A stretch of 64,000 bases of DNA from JAWKTM01 sp041399085. Lineage in GTDB: Bacteria > Planctomycetota > Planctomycetia > Pirellulales > Pirellulaceae. The position numbers were made by a program, and so were the translations under genes. Shown one piece after another: positions 1 to 9,105 of the stretch. Below the pieces are notes generated by a model. The model was not told where the DNA came from. It saw only the letters and a list, made by a program, of their open reading frames with translations, and did no database searches. How positions within the stretch are numbered: the stretch's first letter is position 1; each line of letters starts with the position of its first letter. Location of the stretch: contig JAWKTM010000014.1 in assembly GCA_041399085.1 (NCBI GenBank), positions 1 through 64,000 of the forward strand, written 5' to 3'.

Positions 1-1
1 G

Positions 2-466
2 CGGATCCGCCGGGAGCCACCCGATGACTCGTCGGAAGCCAGCCCATCGAAATCCGACAAGCCTCAAGTCAGCGAGCCACAAGCCCGCGAGCCTCAAGCC
101 GGCGAGGCCGAGCCAAAAGCCCGCGAGCCCGAACCAACGGCGGCGTCCAAAAGAGGCCGTGGTTTCGACAAACGGCGAAGCCAGTCAGACGACCTGGTCC
201 CGGCACGATGGGTGCCTTGCATCGGCGATCAAGTCCGTTTCGCCGCGCGCCATCGCGTGGACACGGACGCGACATTGGATTCCGTCGGCGTCATCACGGA
301 GATCGGCGCGGGGCCGGCCGGCAGTCGGTTGATTGGGATCAATCATTGTGCCCTGCGACTGGAATCGGAGGTCGAGTTGATCGCCCGTGCGGCAGAGAGC
401 AACGGTCAAGCCACGACCAAGAATGCGACCGACAAACCGTCTCGAGGGAATGTCGCCGCCGAATAG
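2..466 (+). CDS. C-terminal part of an unrecognised protein (5' end outside window)
   Basis: The reading frame is open from the first bases and stops with TAG at 464-466, so only the last 154 codons are seen. The first 45 or so residues are a charged, Pro/Glu/Ala-rich linker with a repeated SEPQAREPQ-like pattern. After it comes a small basic-then-compact domain (VPCIGDQVRFAARHRVDTD, then GVITEIGAGPAGSRLIGIN) and a polar tail. The linker-plus-small-domain arrangement suggests an attached terminal module, possibly nucleic-acid binding, but I do not recognise the family. The ATG at 212 is in this frame but is internal. The frame is supported by GC-rich third positions and by the absence of another credible ORF. 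Confidence 0.55.
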   Translation, partial: RIRREPPDDSSEASPSKSDKPQVSEPQAREPQAGEAEPKAREPEPTAASKRGRGFDKRRSQSDDLVPARWVPCIGDQVRFAARHRVDTDATLDSVGVITEIGAGPAGSRLIGINHCALRLESEVELIARAAESNGQATTKNATDKPSRGNVAAE

Positions 467-496
467 CTGGCCCGCTGCCCAAGGCGAGCCGGCACG

Positions 497-1108
497 CTAC
501 CGGCCGAACAGCTTCAGCACTTGCGGGACGAACGAGCGGATCGCGCGGGCCCGATGGCTGAGCACCGATTTCACGGCGTCGCCCAATTGGCCGAACGTCT
601 GGTGATACTCGACGATCTCGAACAGCGGATCGTAGCCAAATCCGGCGTCGCCATGCGGCTCGATCAGGATCCGACCGCGGCAATAGTCTTCGGCTTCGAC
701 CATTACTTGGCCGCCTGGATCCGACAGCGTGATGTGACAGGTGTAGAAAGCCGTGCGTCGTTCGAGCGGCACGGAACGAAGCTGTTCGAGCAGATGCCGA
801 TTGTTCGCTTCATCCGTGGCATGTTCGCCCGAGAAGCGAGCGGAGTACACGCCCGGCCGGCCATCGAGGGCGTCGACCGACAGACCGCTGTCTTCGCCGA
901 TCACCCACTCGTCGAGATGCCGAGCCTGTTCGACCGCCTTCAACCGCGCGTTGTCGGTGAACGTCTCGCCGGTCTCGTCCACTTCGATCGCGTGCGGATA
1001 ATCGTCCAGCGTGCGCAGCTCGAACCCATGCGGCGCGAGCAAGTCGATCAACTCGCGCGCCTTCTTCTTATTCCGAGTCCCGAGGACGATGCGTTGCGGC
1101 GTAGTCAT
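497..1108 (-). CDS. rdgB: RdgB/HAM1-type dITP/XTP pyrophosphatase
   Basis: This 203-residue protein matches the non-canonical purine NTP pyrophosphatases, which hydrolyse dITP, XTP and ITP to the monophosphate and so keep deaminated purines out of DNA and RNA. Visible family features are the N-terminal nucleotide-binding segment (VLGTRNKKKARELIDLL), the catalytic EDSGLSVDALDGRPGVYSAR block around residues 75-95, GFGYDPLF near residue 158 and LSHRARAI near the C-terminus. I start at the ATG at 1108 (MTTPQRIVLG), because the 40 residues added by the longer frame are not family-like and run into the upstream hairpin repeat. Length is normal. It lies on the same strand as dsbD, separated by about 220 bp that contain a tandem palindrome. 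Confidence 0.95.
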   Translation of the reverse strand: MTTPQRIVLGTRNKKKARELIDLLAPHGFELRTLDDYPHAIEVDETGETFTDNARLKAVEQARHLDEWVIGEDSGLSVDALDGRPGVYSARFSGEHATDEANNRHLLEQLRSVPLERRTAFYTCHITLSDPGGQVMVEAEDYCRGRILIEPHGDAGFGYDPLFEIVEYHQTFGQLGDAVKSVLSHRARAIRSFVPQVLKLFGR

Positions 1109-1204
1109 GGCGCTCAACTTTATTCGACCAGCCGATCGCGTTAAGCCCAGGGCCAAGAAAATCAACCAGCGACTTTGCGTGCCTAGTCGATCGGCAGTGA
1201 AATG

Positions 1205-1302
1205 CTTACCTACCGATGCTGGCAGCATCGGCCACGTGGTCGACGCAATTCTTACCTACCGATGCTGGCAGCATCGGCCACGTGGTGGACGCTGCCAGCG
1301 TC
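1205..1302. repeat. Tandem hairpin repeat (two 36-bp copies plus a third palindrome)
   Basis: A 36-bp unit occurs at 1205-1240 and again, identical, at 1251-1286 (period 46 bp). Each copy contains the perfect palindrome CCGATGCTGGCAGCATCGG (1213-1231 and 1259-1277; 8-bp arms, 3-nt loop). A third related palindrome, GACGCTGCCAGCGTC, sits at 1288-1302. It differs from the inner core GATGCTGGCAGCATC by a paired change in the two arms, so the stem is preserved. The element lies between dsbD and rdgB, both read leftwards, just past the dsbD stop. It resembles an extragenic palindromic (REP-like) element and could stall or end transcription. Confidence 0.8.
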
Positions 1303-1332
1303 CCAACGGGTACATTCTCATCTGCCGGTTGC

Positions 1333-3870
1333 TTAGTAGGACGACTCGACTGGCTCGCCCATCGCCGTCGTGGTTTCGCCGGCGCCTTCCAGCGACGGGC
1401 CGGCTTGCTGCAACGCTTCCAGCACGTCGTCCTGGCTCAATAGATCACGCAACACGATCACCTGATCCGGCTTGCCGGCCGGGTAGATCGCCAGCACCGG
1501 AATCGAGTTGCTGTTCAGCTCGTTCAAGGCTTGCTTGATCGTGTCGGAACGGTCCGACCAATCGGCGATCAGCGGCACGATGTTGTGCTTTTGAACCACT
1601 TCGTTCACCGGGTGCGTGTCGATGGCTCGGGCCAGATTCAGCTTGCACGTCGGGCACCAATCGGCCGTGAAGTCGACCATCACGGTCTTGCCGCTGTTGG
1701 TCGCCTCGCGCAAAGCGGTCGGCGAGTAAGGCTCCCACTTGATCAACTCCTCACGCGGCCCGAGATACTCGAAGCTGCCGAATCCGATCAACGCCGCCAA
1801 GCCGACCGCGCCGGCCCAATTCATCGCCTTGCTGGTGGTCTCGGCGGTAATTGGCGTGCGGCCAATCCACCAGCAAGCGAACCAGACGCCGACCAACAAT
1901 GCCAACACCGCGATGAAATACTCGTCGCTGATCGTCGTAAACAGATAGACGACCGTGCCGAGCAGGAAGAACGCCATCAGTTGCTTGAACGTTTCCATCC
2001 ACATACCGGGCTTCGGCAGGAACCGCATCAAGCCGGGAAACGCGCCGATCACCAGATACGGCGAGGCCATTCCCAATCCGACGCTGAGAAACACGACGTA
2101 CGTGACCACGGGCGGCTGAGCCAATGTGTATCCGAACACCGGCCCGAGAAACGGACCGCTGCACGGCGTGGCGAGCACCGTGGTGAACATGCCTTTGAAG
2201 AACGCGCCGCTCATCCCCTCGCGCTGCTGCAACTCGTTCGACTTGCCCGCGCCGACAAAGCCGGGAATCGGAATCTCCCAAGTGCCGAGAAAGCTGAGCG
2301 CCATGGAGAACACCAGCACGGTCATCGCCACCTTGAACCACAAATGCGTGAACTGCTCGCCCCAACCCAAGTTCACGAACGCGGCCAGCGTGGCCAGGAT
2401 GGCGAACACGCTGAGCAAGCCCAGCGAATACCACAAGTTCAGCATGAACACATGAGCCCGGCTTTGGCCGCCTTGCTCGACGAACGACAGAATCTTCAGC
2501 CCGATCACCGGCAGCACGCACGGCATCAGGTTCAGCAGCAAACCGCCGATTAGCCCGAAGCCGATGGCCGTCAGCAGTTCGCGCGTGTCGAGCGGCTTGG
2601 TCGCTCCGCCAGTCTTCGCCACGGCCGCATAGCGAATCGCGGCTTCATTGGCTTCGTCATAGCTGGCCGATGTGAAGGCCAGCGACTGCTCGCCTTCGAC
2701 CGTCTTATCGCCGACTCGCACGGTACCCACGAACGACGCCGCCTTGGGATTGTCGCAGGAAACTTCGGTGCAGGTTTGATAGCCGATCAGTCCTTCGATT
2801 TGATAATCGCCCGCTTCGGCTGTCGAGGGAATTTGCAGCTTGATCGTCCAAGCCACCGGCTGCTCGTGGTAATACAGAATCGGCTCTTCGTCCAAATCGG
2901 TTTCTTTCTCGACCGGCGTCTCGGACGCGACGGTAGCCGACGGCTGCAGACCGGAGAGATTCGTCAGCGCGATCACCGTCGGCTTTGAAATCTGTTTGGG
3001 ATCCTGTTCGGCCAACGCATAGACGTGCCATTTCTCGTCGGGCCGAGCGGCGATGGTTAGCGTGGCGATGCCGCCCGGCTGCACCGTTTGCGGCTGCAGC
3101 GTGCCCATCAGTTCGACGTGCGCATCGGCTTCGCGATACGTTCCGCCAGCGGCTGGTTTCGGCAAGTAACCCGCGAACGTCGCGGCCACTTCGCGATTGA
3201 AGATGGGAATGCAGGCGTCCGAGCAAACTTGCCCGTTGTAGACCAACGTCAGCGTGGTGGTTTGCGGATCGACGCCCTGGTCCAGTTGAATCGGAGCGGA
3301 CCAACTCACTTGTCCCGCGTGCTCTTCGACCGGCACGTCGTATTCGGGCACGCGGTGTACTTGCGGCGGCTGATGCGGTTGAAACGGGCCGGTAAGCTCC
3401 GCATCTTGTCCATCGGCCAGCTTGATGCGCGAAGCCATCGGACCGCCGGCTGGCTGAGTCAGCGAATAGACGTGCCACTCGTCCGCCAAGTCGACTGTCA
3501 ACGTCACGCGGCCTTCGTTGGTTCCCTCGACCAACTGGTATTGGGCCGAGAACGTGGCGGGCTCACGGTCATTCACGGGGCCACCGGAATTCGCCAGCAG
3601 TCGTTCGACCCGCTGTTCAAGCCCGGCAAGTCGTTCAACCGAGTCAACGGCGGCTGCGATGTTTCTTCGATTAGCTGCGGCGGAGCCTGGGCCGACGCTG
3701 GCAATGCAAACCAAACCGGCAGCCGCTGACGAACAGCGACGCAAATACGCGATGGAACATGACAACGTGATTCCTGTAAACGAAACAACCCGGCCGCAAA
3801 ACTTTCGCGGCCGCCATGCGGATCGAACAGCGAACCTTCCGTCCGCTCGTTCCGACCGAATCGTTACCAA
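1333..3870 (-). CDS. dsbD: DsbD-type thiol:disulfide interchange protein with two N-terminal DsbD-alpha-like domains
   Basis: The protein (845 codons from the first ATG) moves electrons across the inner membrane to periplasmic thiol partners. Two Ig-like DsbD-alpha-type domains are seen around residues 105-235 and 250-385, each with a paired-cysteine segment (VCSDACIP; TEVSCDNP). An eight-helix transmembrane core follows at about 430-700 with its two signature cysteines (LMPCVLP, C451; ATPCSGPF, C570). The C-terminus is a thioredoxin-like domain with DWCPTCK (C739, C742). The doubled N-terminal domain is longer than in E. coli DsbD. The start is uncertain: the first 27 residues do not look like a signal peptide, and a GTG at 3789 would place a better hydrophobic signal (about VVSFTGITLSCSIAYLRR) at the N-terminus. 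About 270 bp separate it from the divergent valS. Confidence 0.9.
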   Translation of the reverse strand: MVTIRSERADGRFAVRSAWRPRKFCGRVVSFTGITLSCSIAYLRRCSSAAAGLVCIASVGPGSAAANRRNIAAAVDSVERLAGLEQRVERLLANSGGPVNDREPATFSAQYQLVEGTNEGRVTLTVDLADEWHVYSLTQPAGGPMASRIKLADGQDAELTGPFQPHQPPQVHRVPEYDVPVEEHAGQVSWSAPIQLDQGVDPQTTTLTLVYNGQVCSDACIPIFNREVAATFAGYLPKPAAGGTYREADAHVELMGTLQPQTVQPGGIATLTIAARPDEKWHVYALAEQDPKQISKPTVIALTNLSGLQPSATVASETPVEKETDLDEEPILYYHEQPVAWTIKLQIPSTAEAGDYQIEGLIGYQTCTEVSCDNPKAASFVGTVRVGDKTVEGEQSLAFTSASYDEANEAAIRYAAVAKTGGATKPLDTRELLTAIGFGLIGGLLLNLMPCVLPVIGLKILSFVEQGGQSRAHVFMLNLWYSLGLLSVFAILATLAAFVNLGWGEQFTHLWFKVAMTVLVFSMALSFLGTWEIPIPGFVGAGKSNELQQREGMSGAFFKGMFTTVLATPCSGPFLGPVFGYTLAQPPVVTYVVFLSVGLGMASPYLVIGAFPGLMRFLPKPGMWMETFKQLMAFFLLGTVVYLFTTISDEYFIAVLALLVGVWFACWWIGRTPITAETTSKAMNWAGAVGLAALIGFGSFEYLGPREELIKWEPYSPTALREATNSGKTVMVDFTADWCPTCKLNLARAIDTHPVNEVVQKHNIVPLIADWSDRSDTIKQALNELNSNSIPVLAIYPAGKPDQVIVLRDLLSQDDVLEALQQAGPSLEGAGETTTAMGEPVESSY

Positions 3871-4140
3871 ACGGCATGGTTCGAGGCAATGGCTGGCCGA
3901 TACAACGCCGAACGAGTGGTTGATTTTAACGACGGCCCGATCAGCGGGTCAACGCGACGCGACGCCATCGTCGGCTGACGAAAGTCCGCTATGATTCACC
4001 ACGATCGTAGTGATTCGCCCGAGCGGTTTGGAAATTTCCGGCGTTTGCCGTTCGAGCTCGCCGCCTGCGACGCGGCCGATCCGTTTGCGTGGCCCCATCC
4101 GCCGATCTCACCCCACTCTCGACTCCGAATTTCAGATTCC

Positions 4141-7100
4141 ATGAACGATCCATCGCGGCAGTTGCCCAATCGCTTTGACTACGCCGAGGCCCAGGACCGC
4201 ATCTATCGCGGCTGGGAGGAAGCCGGATATTTTCACGCCGAACCGGACTCGACGAAGCAGCCGTTCACGATCGTCATCCCGCCGCCGAACGTGACCGGCG
4301 CGTTGCATCTGGGGCACGCGGCCAGATAGCACGCTGCAAGACGTGTTGATCCATCGAAACGCATAAGGCTTCAACGCCTGTGGATGCCCGGCACCGATCA
4401 CGCGGGAATCGCCACGCAAGCAGTGGTCGAACAGCAGCTGCAGAAAGAGAGGAAGGCAAGACGCGTCACGACGGTCGCGAGGCTTTGGTCGATCGAATCT
4501 GGCAGTGGAAAGCCCAGTGCAAGCCCGCATCCTGAATCGCTCAAGCGGATGGGATGCAGTTGCGATTGGCGGCGAACGCGGTTCACGCTGGACGATACGT
4601 GTGCCCGAGCCGTCCGCGGCACGTTTTTCGACTTGTTCCAGAAGGGGTTGATCTATCGCGGCAAGCGGCTGGTGAACTGGGACACGTTTCTGCAAACGGC
4701 GGTCAGCGACGACGAAGTGTTTCACGAGGAAGTGAAGGGACACTTCTATCATCTGCGTTATCCGGTGATCGATCCGCAGCCGGGCGAGCCGACGCATGTG
4801 ACGATCGCCACGACGCGACCCGAAACGATGCTGGGCGATACGGCCGTGGCCGTACGCTCCGATCCAGCCGCGGCGGCGGACAAATTGGAAGCCGAGCTGC
4901 GCAGAGCGGCTGGAAAAACTCGGCCAAGGAGAAGGAAGGCGTCCAGCAGCGGTTGGATAACATCATCGAACGTCAGGCGTCGAAGCTGGCCGCGCTCGAG
5001 CAACTGCGTTATCGGCTTTGGTAAATGCGGATATTGCAGTTGCCGCTGACCGACAGCCGCCAGATTCCGCTAATCATGACGCGTGGGCCAAGCCCAAGTG
5101 GGCAGCGGCTGCGTCAAGATCACTCCGGCTCACGACCCGAACGACTACGAAGTTTGGCAACGCAACGCCGCGATCGGCGATCAACATTCTCCAATCCGAC
5201 ATTGCCGCTGAACGAAAACGCCGGCGCTATCAAGGCCAGACGATGCCGGCGGCTCGCAAGCAAGTGGTCGCGGCGTTGGAGAAGGGCAAGACTTGATGGT
5301 CGAGATCGAAGAGCCCGCCTGATCGACCTGGCTCACAGCGATCGCAGCAAGACGCCGATCCGAACCGTACTGGCCGATCAATGGTTCGTGAAGATGGTCC
5401 AGCTGGCAACTCCAGTCGGCGATGGACGCCGTGACCGATGGCGCGTGCAGATTACGCCACCTCATCGCTACGCGAAGGGCTATCTCGATTGGCTAGGCGA
5501 GAAACGCGATTGGCCGGTGAGCCAGCAACTGAGTGAGGACATCAGATTCCGGTTTGGACTAGGACGTTTGACGACGCCGGGGCTGCGAACGCATTCGCGG
5601 CGAAGCTCCGGCAGGAGCGGGAATCGCAGCGCGGGCCGATGATTCGTTTCGGGTCTGCCTCGAAACGGAGGAGGATACGCGGGCCGGGCAGCTTGAAGCG
5701 GAAGGTTTCGTTCGCAGGCCACGACGTGCTCGACACTTGGTTTAGCTCCGCGCTCTGGCGCACTCGACGCTTGGTTGGCCCGAGCAGACGGCGGAGCTCG
5801 GCTACTTCTATCCGACGAGCACGCTGATCGCAGCCGCGACATCATCACCTTGTGGGTCGCCGCGAGGATGATTAACTCATGGGCCTGAATAACGTCGGCG
5901 AGAAGTGCCGTTCCGCAGTGTTCATCCATCCCAAGATTTTGGACGGCTACGGCGGATGTCCAAGTCGAAGGGGAACGGCGTTGATCCGATCGACGTGATC
6001 GACAAGTTCGGCCCGGATGCGTTGCGGTTTGGTCTGGCGATGCTGTGTACCGAAACGCAAGACGTGCGGATGCCGGTTCAGTTCGAGTGCCCTCATTGCG
6101 AAACGCTGATCGACCAAACGAAGGAAAACCGCGAGCGGCCGCGGATCAAATGCGGCAAGTGCGGCGGCGAGTTCTCGACGCAGTGGGCTCGCACGCCGGA
6201 AGATATGGCGTTGCCGCGCGGGCCGGTCGTCAGCGAGCGGTTCGAGCAATCGCGGAACTTCTGCAACAAGCTGTGGAACGCTTCGCGGTTCGCCATGATG
6301 AATCTCGAAGGCTACACGCCCGGCGCGGTGACCGACGCCGACCTGAGCGTCGAGGACCGTTGGATTCTGAGCCGCTTGAACACAGTGACCAAAGAGGTGA
6401 CCGCCGCGCTCGAATCGTATCGCTACGCCGATGCGGTTCGCACGCTGTACGACTTCGCTTGGGATGAATTCTGCAGCTTCTACATCGAAATGGCCAAGGC
6501 CCGGCTGCAAGACGAAGCCTCGCGGCCCATCGCCCAACGCGTGTTGGCCCACACGCTGGACACGTTGCTGCGATTGCTGCACCCGATGATTCCGTTCATC
6601 ACCGAGGAAGTCTGGCAGTTGCTGGCTCAGTTCGCGCCGCAGCGCGGCGTCGAATCGCCGACCGAAGCCGCGACCAGCGTGATGATCGCCGACTGGCCGA
6701 AGGCCGACGAAGCCCGCATCGACTTGGAAATCGAGCAGCGATTCACGCGCTTCCAAGGCGTGCTGGGCGCTCTGCGCGAAATCCGCAGCCGCCAGAACAT
6801 CGCGACGCGCGACCAGCTTGAGTTCTCGGTGCGCTGCGAGCCGGCAGTCGCCGACTTGCTCCGTCCAATGCAGCCGTACTTCGAGCAAATGGCGAAGGCC
6901 ACGGCCGTGTCGCTCGGCCCCCACGTAACTCCGCCCGCCACGAACGCCACCGTCAGCTTGGCCGGCGCCGAAGTGTTCGTCGACCTGAAGGACTTCATCG
7001 ACGTCGCGGCCGAGATCGAGCGAAACGAGAAGCTGCGCGAGAAGCTGCTGGGCCAGATCGGCGGCAAGGAAAAGAAGCTGTCCAACGCCAGCTTCGTCGA

Positions 7101-7209
7101 CCGCGCCCCGGCCGACGTCGTGCAAAAAGAACGTGACAGCCTCGCCGATTTGCAAAGCCAGCTAGCCACCGTCGAAGCGGCCCTGGAAACGCTCAGATCC
7201 ATGACCTAA
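4141..7209 (+). pseudogene. valS: Valyl-tRNA synthetase, frame broken many times between 4320 and 5950
   Basis: Class I ValRS charges tRNA-Val. From the ATG at 4141 the frame is clean up to GALHLGHA (HIGH motif, near 4305-4320). It then jumps frame repeatedly to about 5950, although ValRS pieces stay readable in all three frames (MPGTDHAGIATQAVVEQQ, FDLFQKGLIYRGKRLVNWD, ATTRPETMLGDTAVAV, ADQWFVKM, DVLDTWFSSALW). From MSKSKGNGVDPID (5956) the frame is clean to the stop and includes the anticodon-binding domain and the C-terminal coiled coil. A zinc-ribbon insertion (CPHC, then CGKC, about 6088-6165) lies between the KMSKS loop and RNFCNKLWNASRF. Full length would be near 1020 residues, as expected. 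ValRS is essential and the breaks are confined to one block, so a low-quality assembly segment is more likely than real decay; a second copy elsewhere is the alternative. Confidence 0.85.
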
Positions 7210-7712
7210 CCGCCGCCCCGAATCCCAACACCATCTCGCCCCGGCGAAACGCCCCGCTCACCGCAGCCAAACGGCGCAGCGGCAAACATCGCAACACGCC
7301 GCCCCGGGCGTCCAACAAATTACGCCACGCAATTGAGAAGCGAGCGGAGCCGCGTCGCCTACAGCCCACCATCCCGCGCATAGCTCAGTTGGATCGAGCA
7401 GCCCGGACTTCCCGTTGAAATAGGCGACTTTCAGCAACCCTCGAAAACGCAAAAAATGGGGTAGAAACAACAGTCTGCGGCACGTTCTCGACGATGCAGT
7501 TAACCGTTGAGAACCGCCCTAAAGCAGCGTCGAGGGGTGTCAGTGACACCCTCCCGCTTTCCACATCGTGACACTCGCGACCGCGATGTTGCTCTAGAAC
7601 GCATCGAGCGAAGTTTCGACCGATTCCGGCTACGTTCGTCGTGCGGTGAAATTCGTCAGCGGATGCGCATCGCGTCCGACGTCAAAGATTCACGCAGAAC
7701 GTTTAACATCGG
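7210..7712. other. Intergenic, no gene seen apart from the tRNA-like fragment
   Basis: About 500 bp lie between the valS stop and the converging small membrane-protein gene. Both strands carry only short frames without recognisable domains. The only notable sequence is the tRNA-like fragment at 7374-7413, followed by an A-rich stretch (GCAAAAAATGGGG) near 7450. Confidence 0.5.
7374..7413 (+). other. tRNA-like 5' fragment (D-arm sequence without the T-arm)
   Basis: The stretch 7381-7400 reads TAGCTCAGTTGGATCGAGCA, which matches the conserved U8 to D-arm region of bacterial tRNAs, including a GCTC/GAGC D-stem. A GC-rich run that could begin an anticodon stem follows, but the next 80 bases contain no T-arm (no GGTTCGAATCC-like sequence) and no matching acceptor strand. 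The 5' acceptor half is also not canonical. I read it as a tRNA remnant, such as is left by integration or recombination at a tRNA gene, or as a badly sequenced tRNA. Confidence 0.35.
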
Positions 7713-8299
7713 CTACCTTTCAACCGAAGCCGCACGGTTGCTAGGCAATGCGACTTCCAATCGCAATTGCGAATTTGATTCGCGTACCGACCAATTCTCC
7801 GTTTCGACTTGCCGCTTTGTCGGCGGAGATTCCGTTCGCCCGCCTGTCCCCCATCCCCACAATGCGAACGCCAATAACACTACACCAATTGCCGACACCG
7901 TTTCGTGAAGTCCCAGCCAAAAGCCCAGCACCTTCCGCTTTTGCAACCACGGATATTTTGGGTCGTGTGCATTGTCGGCGGTTGTATTAGCCCTCGTTAT
8001 TGTGAAACCGGGAACAAGCCTTTCGAGTTCGGCCCGGCATTGCCGGTATCGCTGATAGTGAAACTTGGATCGCTCGGTATACTTCGCGGCAAAGAATGCC
8101 CCGAACGCGCCAATTGCGACCATCAAGAGCGATGGGATAGCGTCCAACCCGTCTAGTTGCTGGTCGAATGTAACTAAGCCAGTTAACGCCCCAGCGATCA
8201 ATAGGACCAAGCTAGTCACTTGCTGGCGCTGCTGCTCGTAGTGTCGAAAAATTCAAGATTCGCCTTAGCGTCTTCGTTGAACAGTTCTTCGGGGGTCAT
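7713..8299 (-). CDS. Small three-helix membrane protein of unknown function (one frameshift)
   Basis: The start I support is the ATG at 8299, which has GGAG six bases upstream and begins MTPEELFNEDAKANLEFF. Reading then stops unless one base is added in the five-T run (minus strand) at 8247-8251. With that correction it continues as RHYEQQRQQVTSLVLLIAG through the rest of the frame. An internal GTG at 8219 is the start if the frame is taken at face value, but the sequence before it (HYEQQRQQ) clearly belongs to the protein. Three hydrophobic helices are seen: just after the N-terminal Gln-rich segment, near PSLLMVAIGAFGAFFAA, and at GLHETVSAIGVVLLAFALWG. A basic amphipathic cytoplasmic segment lies between helices 2 and 3. 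I do not recognise the family. Base composition is lower in GC than in its neighbours. Confidence 0.6.
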
Positions 8300-8665
8300 C
8301 GGTACTCCGGAAGTGTATGGCTAGACGGCCTCAAAGCCCCTTCTTGCAACGTTCGATTCTAGTTAGTCACGCCGACCGTTTCTCAATCCTGCCTTCGCCG
8401 GCCGCGTCGCGAACATTCGCCAAACGATCGGACAGCCGCGCGCTTGTTGGTTCACTTCTCGTCGTCGTTGTTCCTTTGGTGTTAGGTTGGGACGTAGGGG
8501 GCAGCCCCAATGTGTGGCTGGCGCATCAAGTCGGAATTGCTTCGTCTTCAATGCTCGCGATGTCCTGTCCATCGCCCCTCGGAACCGCCACTCGCGTTTC
8601 GGGTCGACCCAATTGTGCTTCCATCGCGTCTCCGCTGGTGTCCGAACGTGCTAGGCTAGAGCACT
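8300..8665. other. Intergenic, nothing recognised
   Basis: About 365 bp lie between the small membrane-protein gene and the end of the sigma-partner gene, both on the minus strand. A plus-strand frame crosses it but has no domain and mixed codon usage, so I treat it as noncoding. It probably holds the promoter of the membrane-protein gene. Confidence 0.4.
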
Positions 8666-9102
8666 CTAGGAAACCCCCGTTCCTCCGAACCCGATCTCAT
8701 TGTGTCGCAGATAACCGGCGCTGGATTGGAAATAGCGCGAGCGGCGGGCGGTGGTTGTGGTGGATTCTTCTTTCTGCCGGCGTTCGAGATCGGCGACATT
8801 GGCCAAGCAGTAACGACAGCCGATGGTTTCCAGGTGAAAGCGGATATAGTCTTCCGCATCGCCGTGGAGCGCGCCCAGGAGAAAGCTGCCCATCTGTTCT
8901 CGCGACGGGCAGCTCAGACGATGCCGCCGCCAAATTTCGCCCAGCGTATGGACGCCCGCATCGCGTCGGCGGTTGATTTCGGCCAAGCGATGAAGCAAGT
9001 CGGGCTCGCCGCGCAACGCCCGCTCCAGCTCGGCCATCGCTGCGGTTCGAGCCCTTCGTCCAGATACGCTTCCAGTTCCGAATTGCTGTACTTACGAGCC
9101 AT
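8666..9102 (-). CDS. Small Cys/His-containing partner of an ECF sigma factor, probable anti-sigma type (one frameshift)
   Basis: The gene starts at the ATG at 9102 (MARKYSNSELEAYLDEGLEP), three bases after the sigma-factor stop. The frame breaks near 9037, where one base appears missing (CGATGG, probably CGAATGG). It resumes as MAELERALRGEPDLLHRLAEI and runs to 8666, giving about 145 residues. The protein is mostly helical. It has a conserved-looking central segment with cysteines and histidines (HTLGEIWRRHRLSCPSREQM, FHLETIGCRYCLANV) that could bind zinc, as anti-sigma factors of this size do. No membrane helix is seen, so it would act in the cytoplasm on the adjacent sigma factor. Role is inferred from position and size. 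Confidence 0.6.
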
Positions 9103-9105
9103 CGT

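Noticed and set aside
5947..7155. 402-residue minus-strand ORF opposite valS
   Set aside because: Antisense to the intact C-terminal half of ValRS and without recognisable motifs.
7374..7413. A functional tRNA gene
   Set aside because: No T-arm and no matching 3' acceptor strand can be found downstream; only the 5' half is recognisable.
8317..8976. 219-residue plus-strand ORF
   Set aside because: Its second half is antisense to the sigma-partner gene, which has family-like sequence; the first half is not protein-like.
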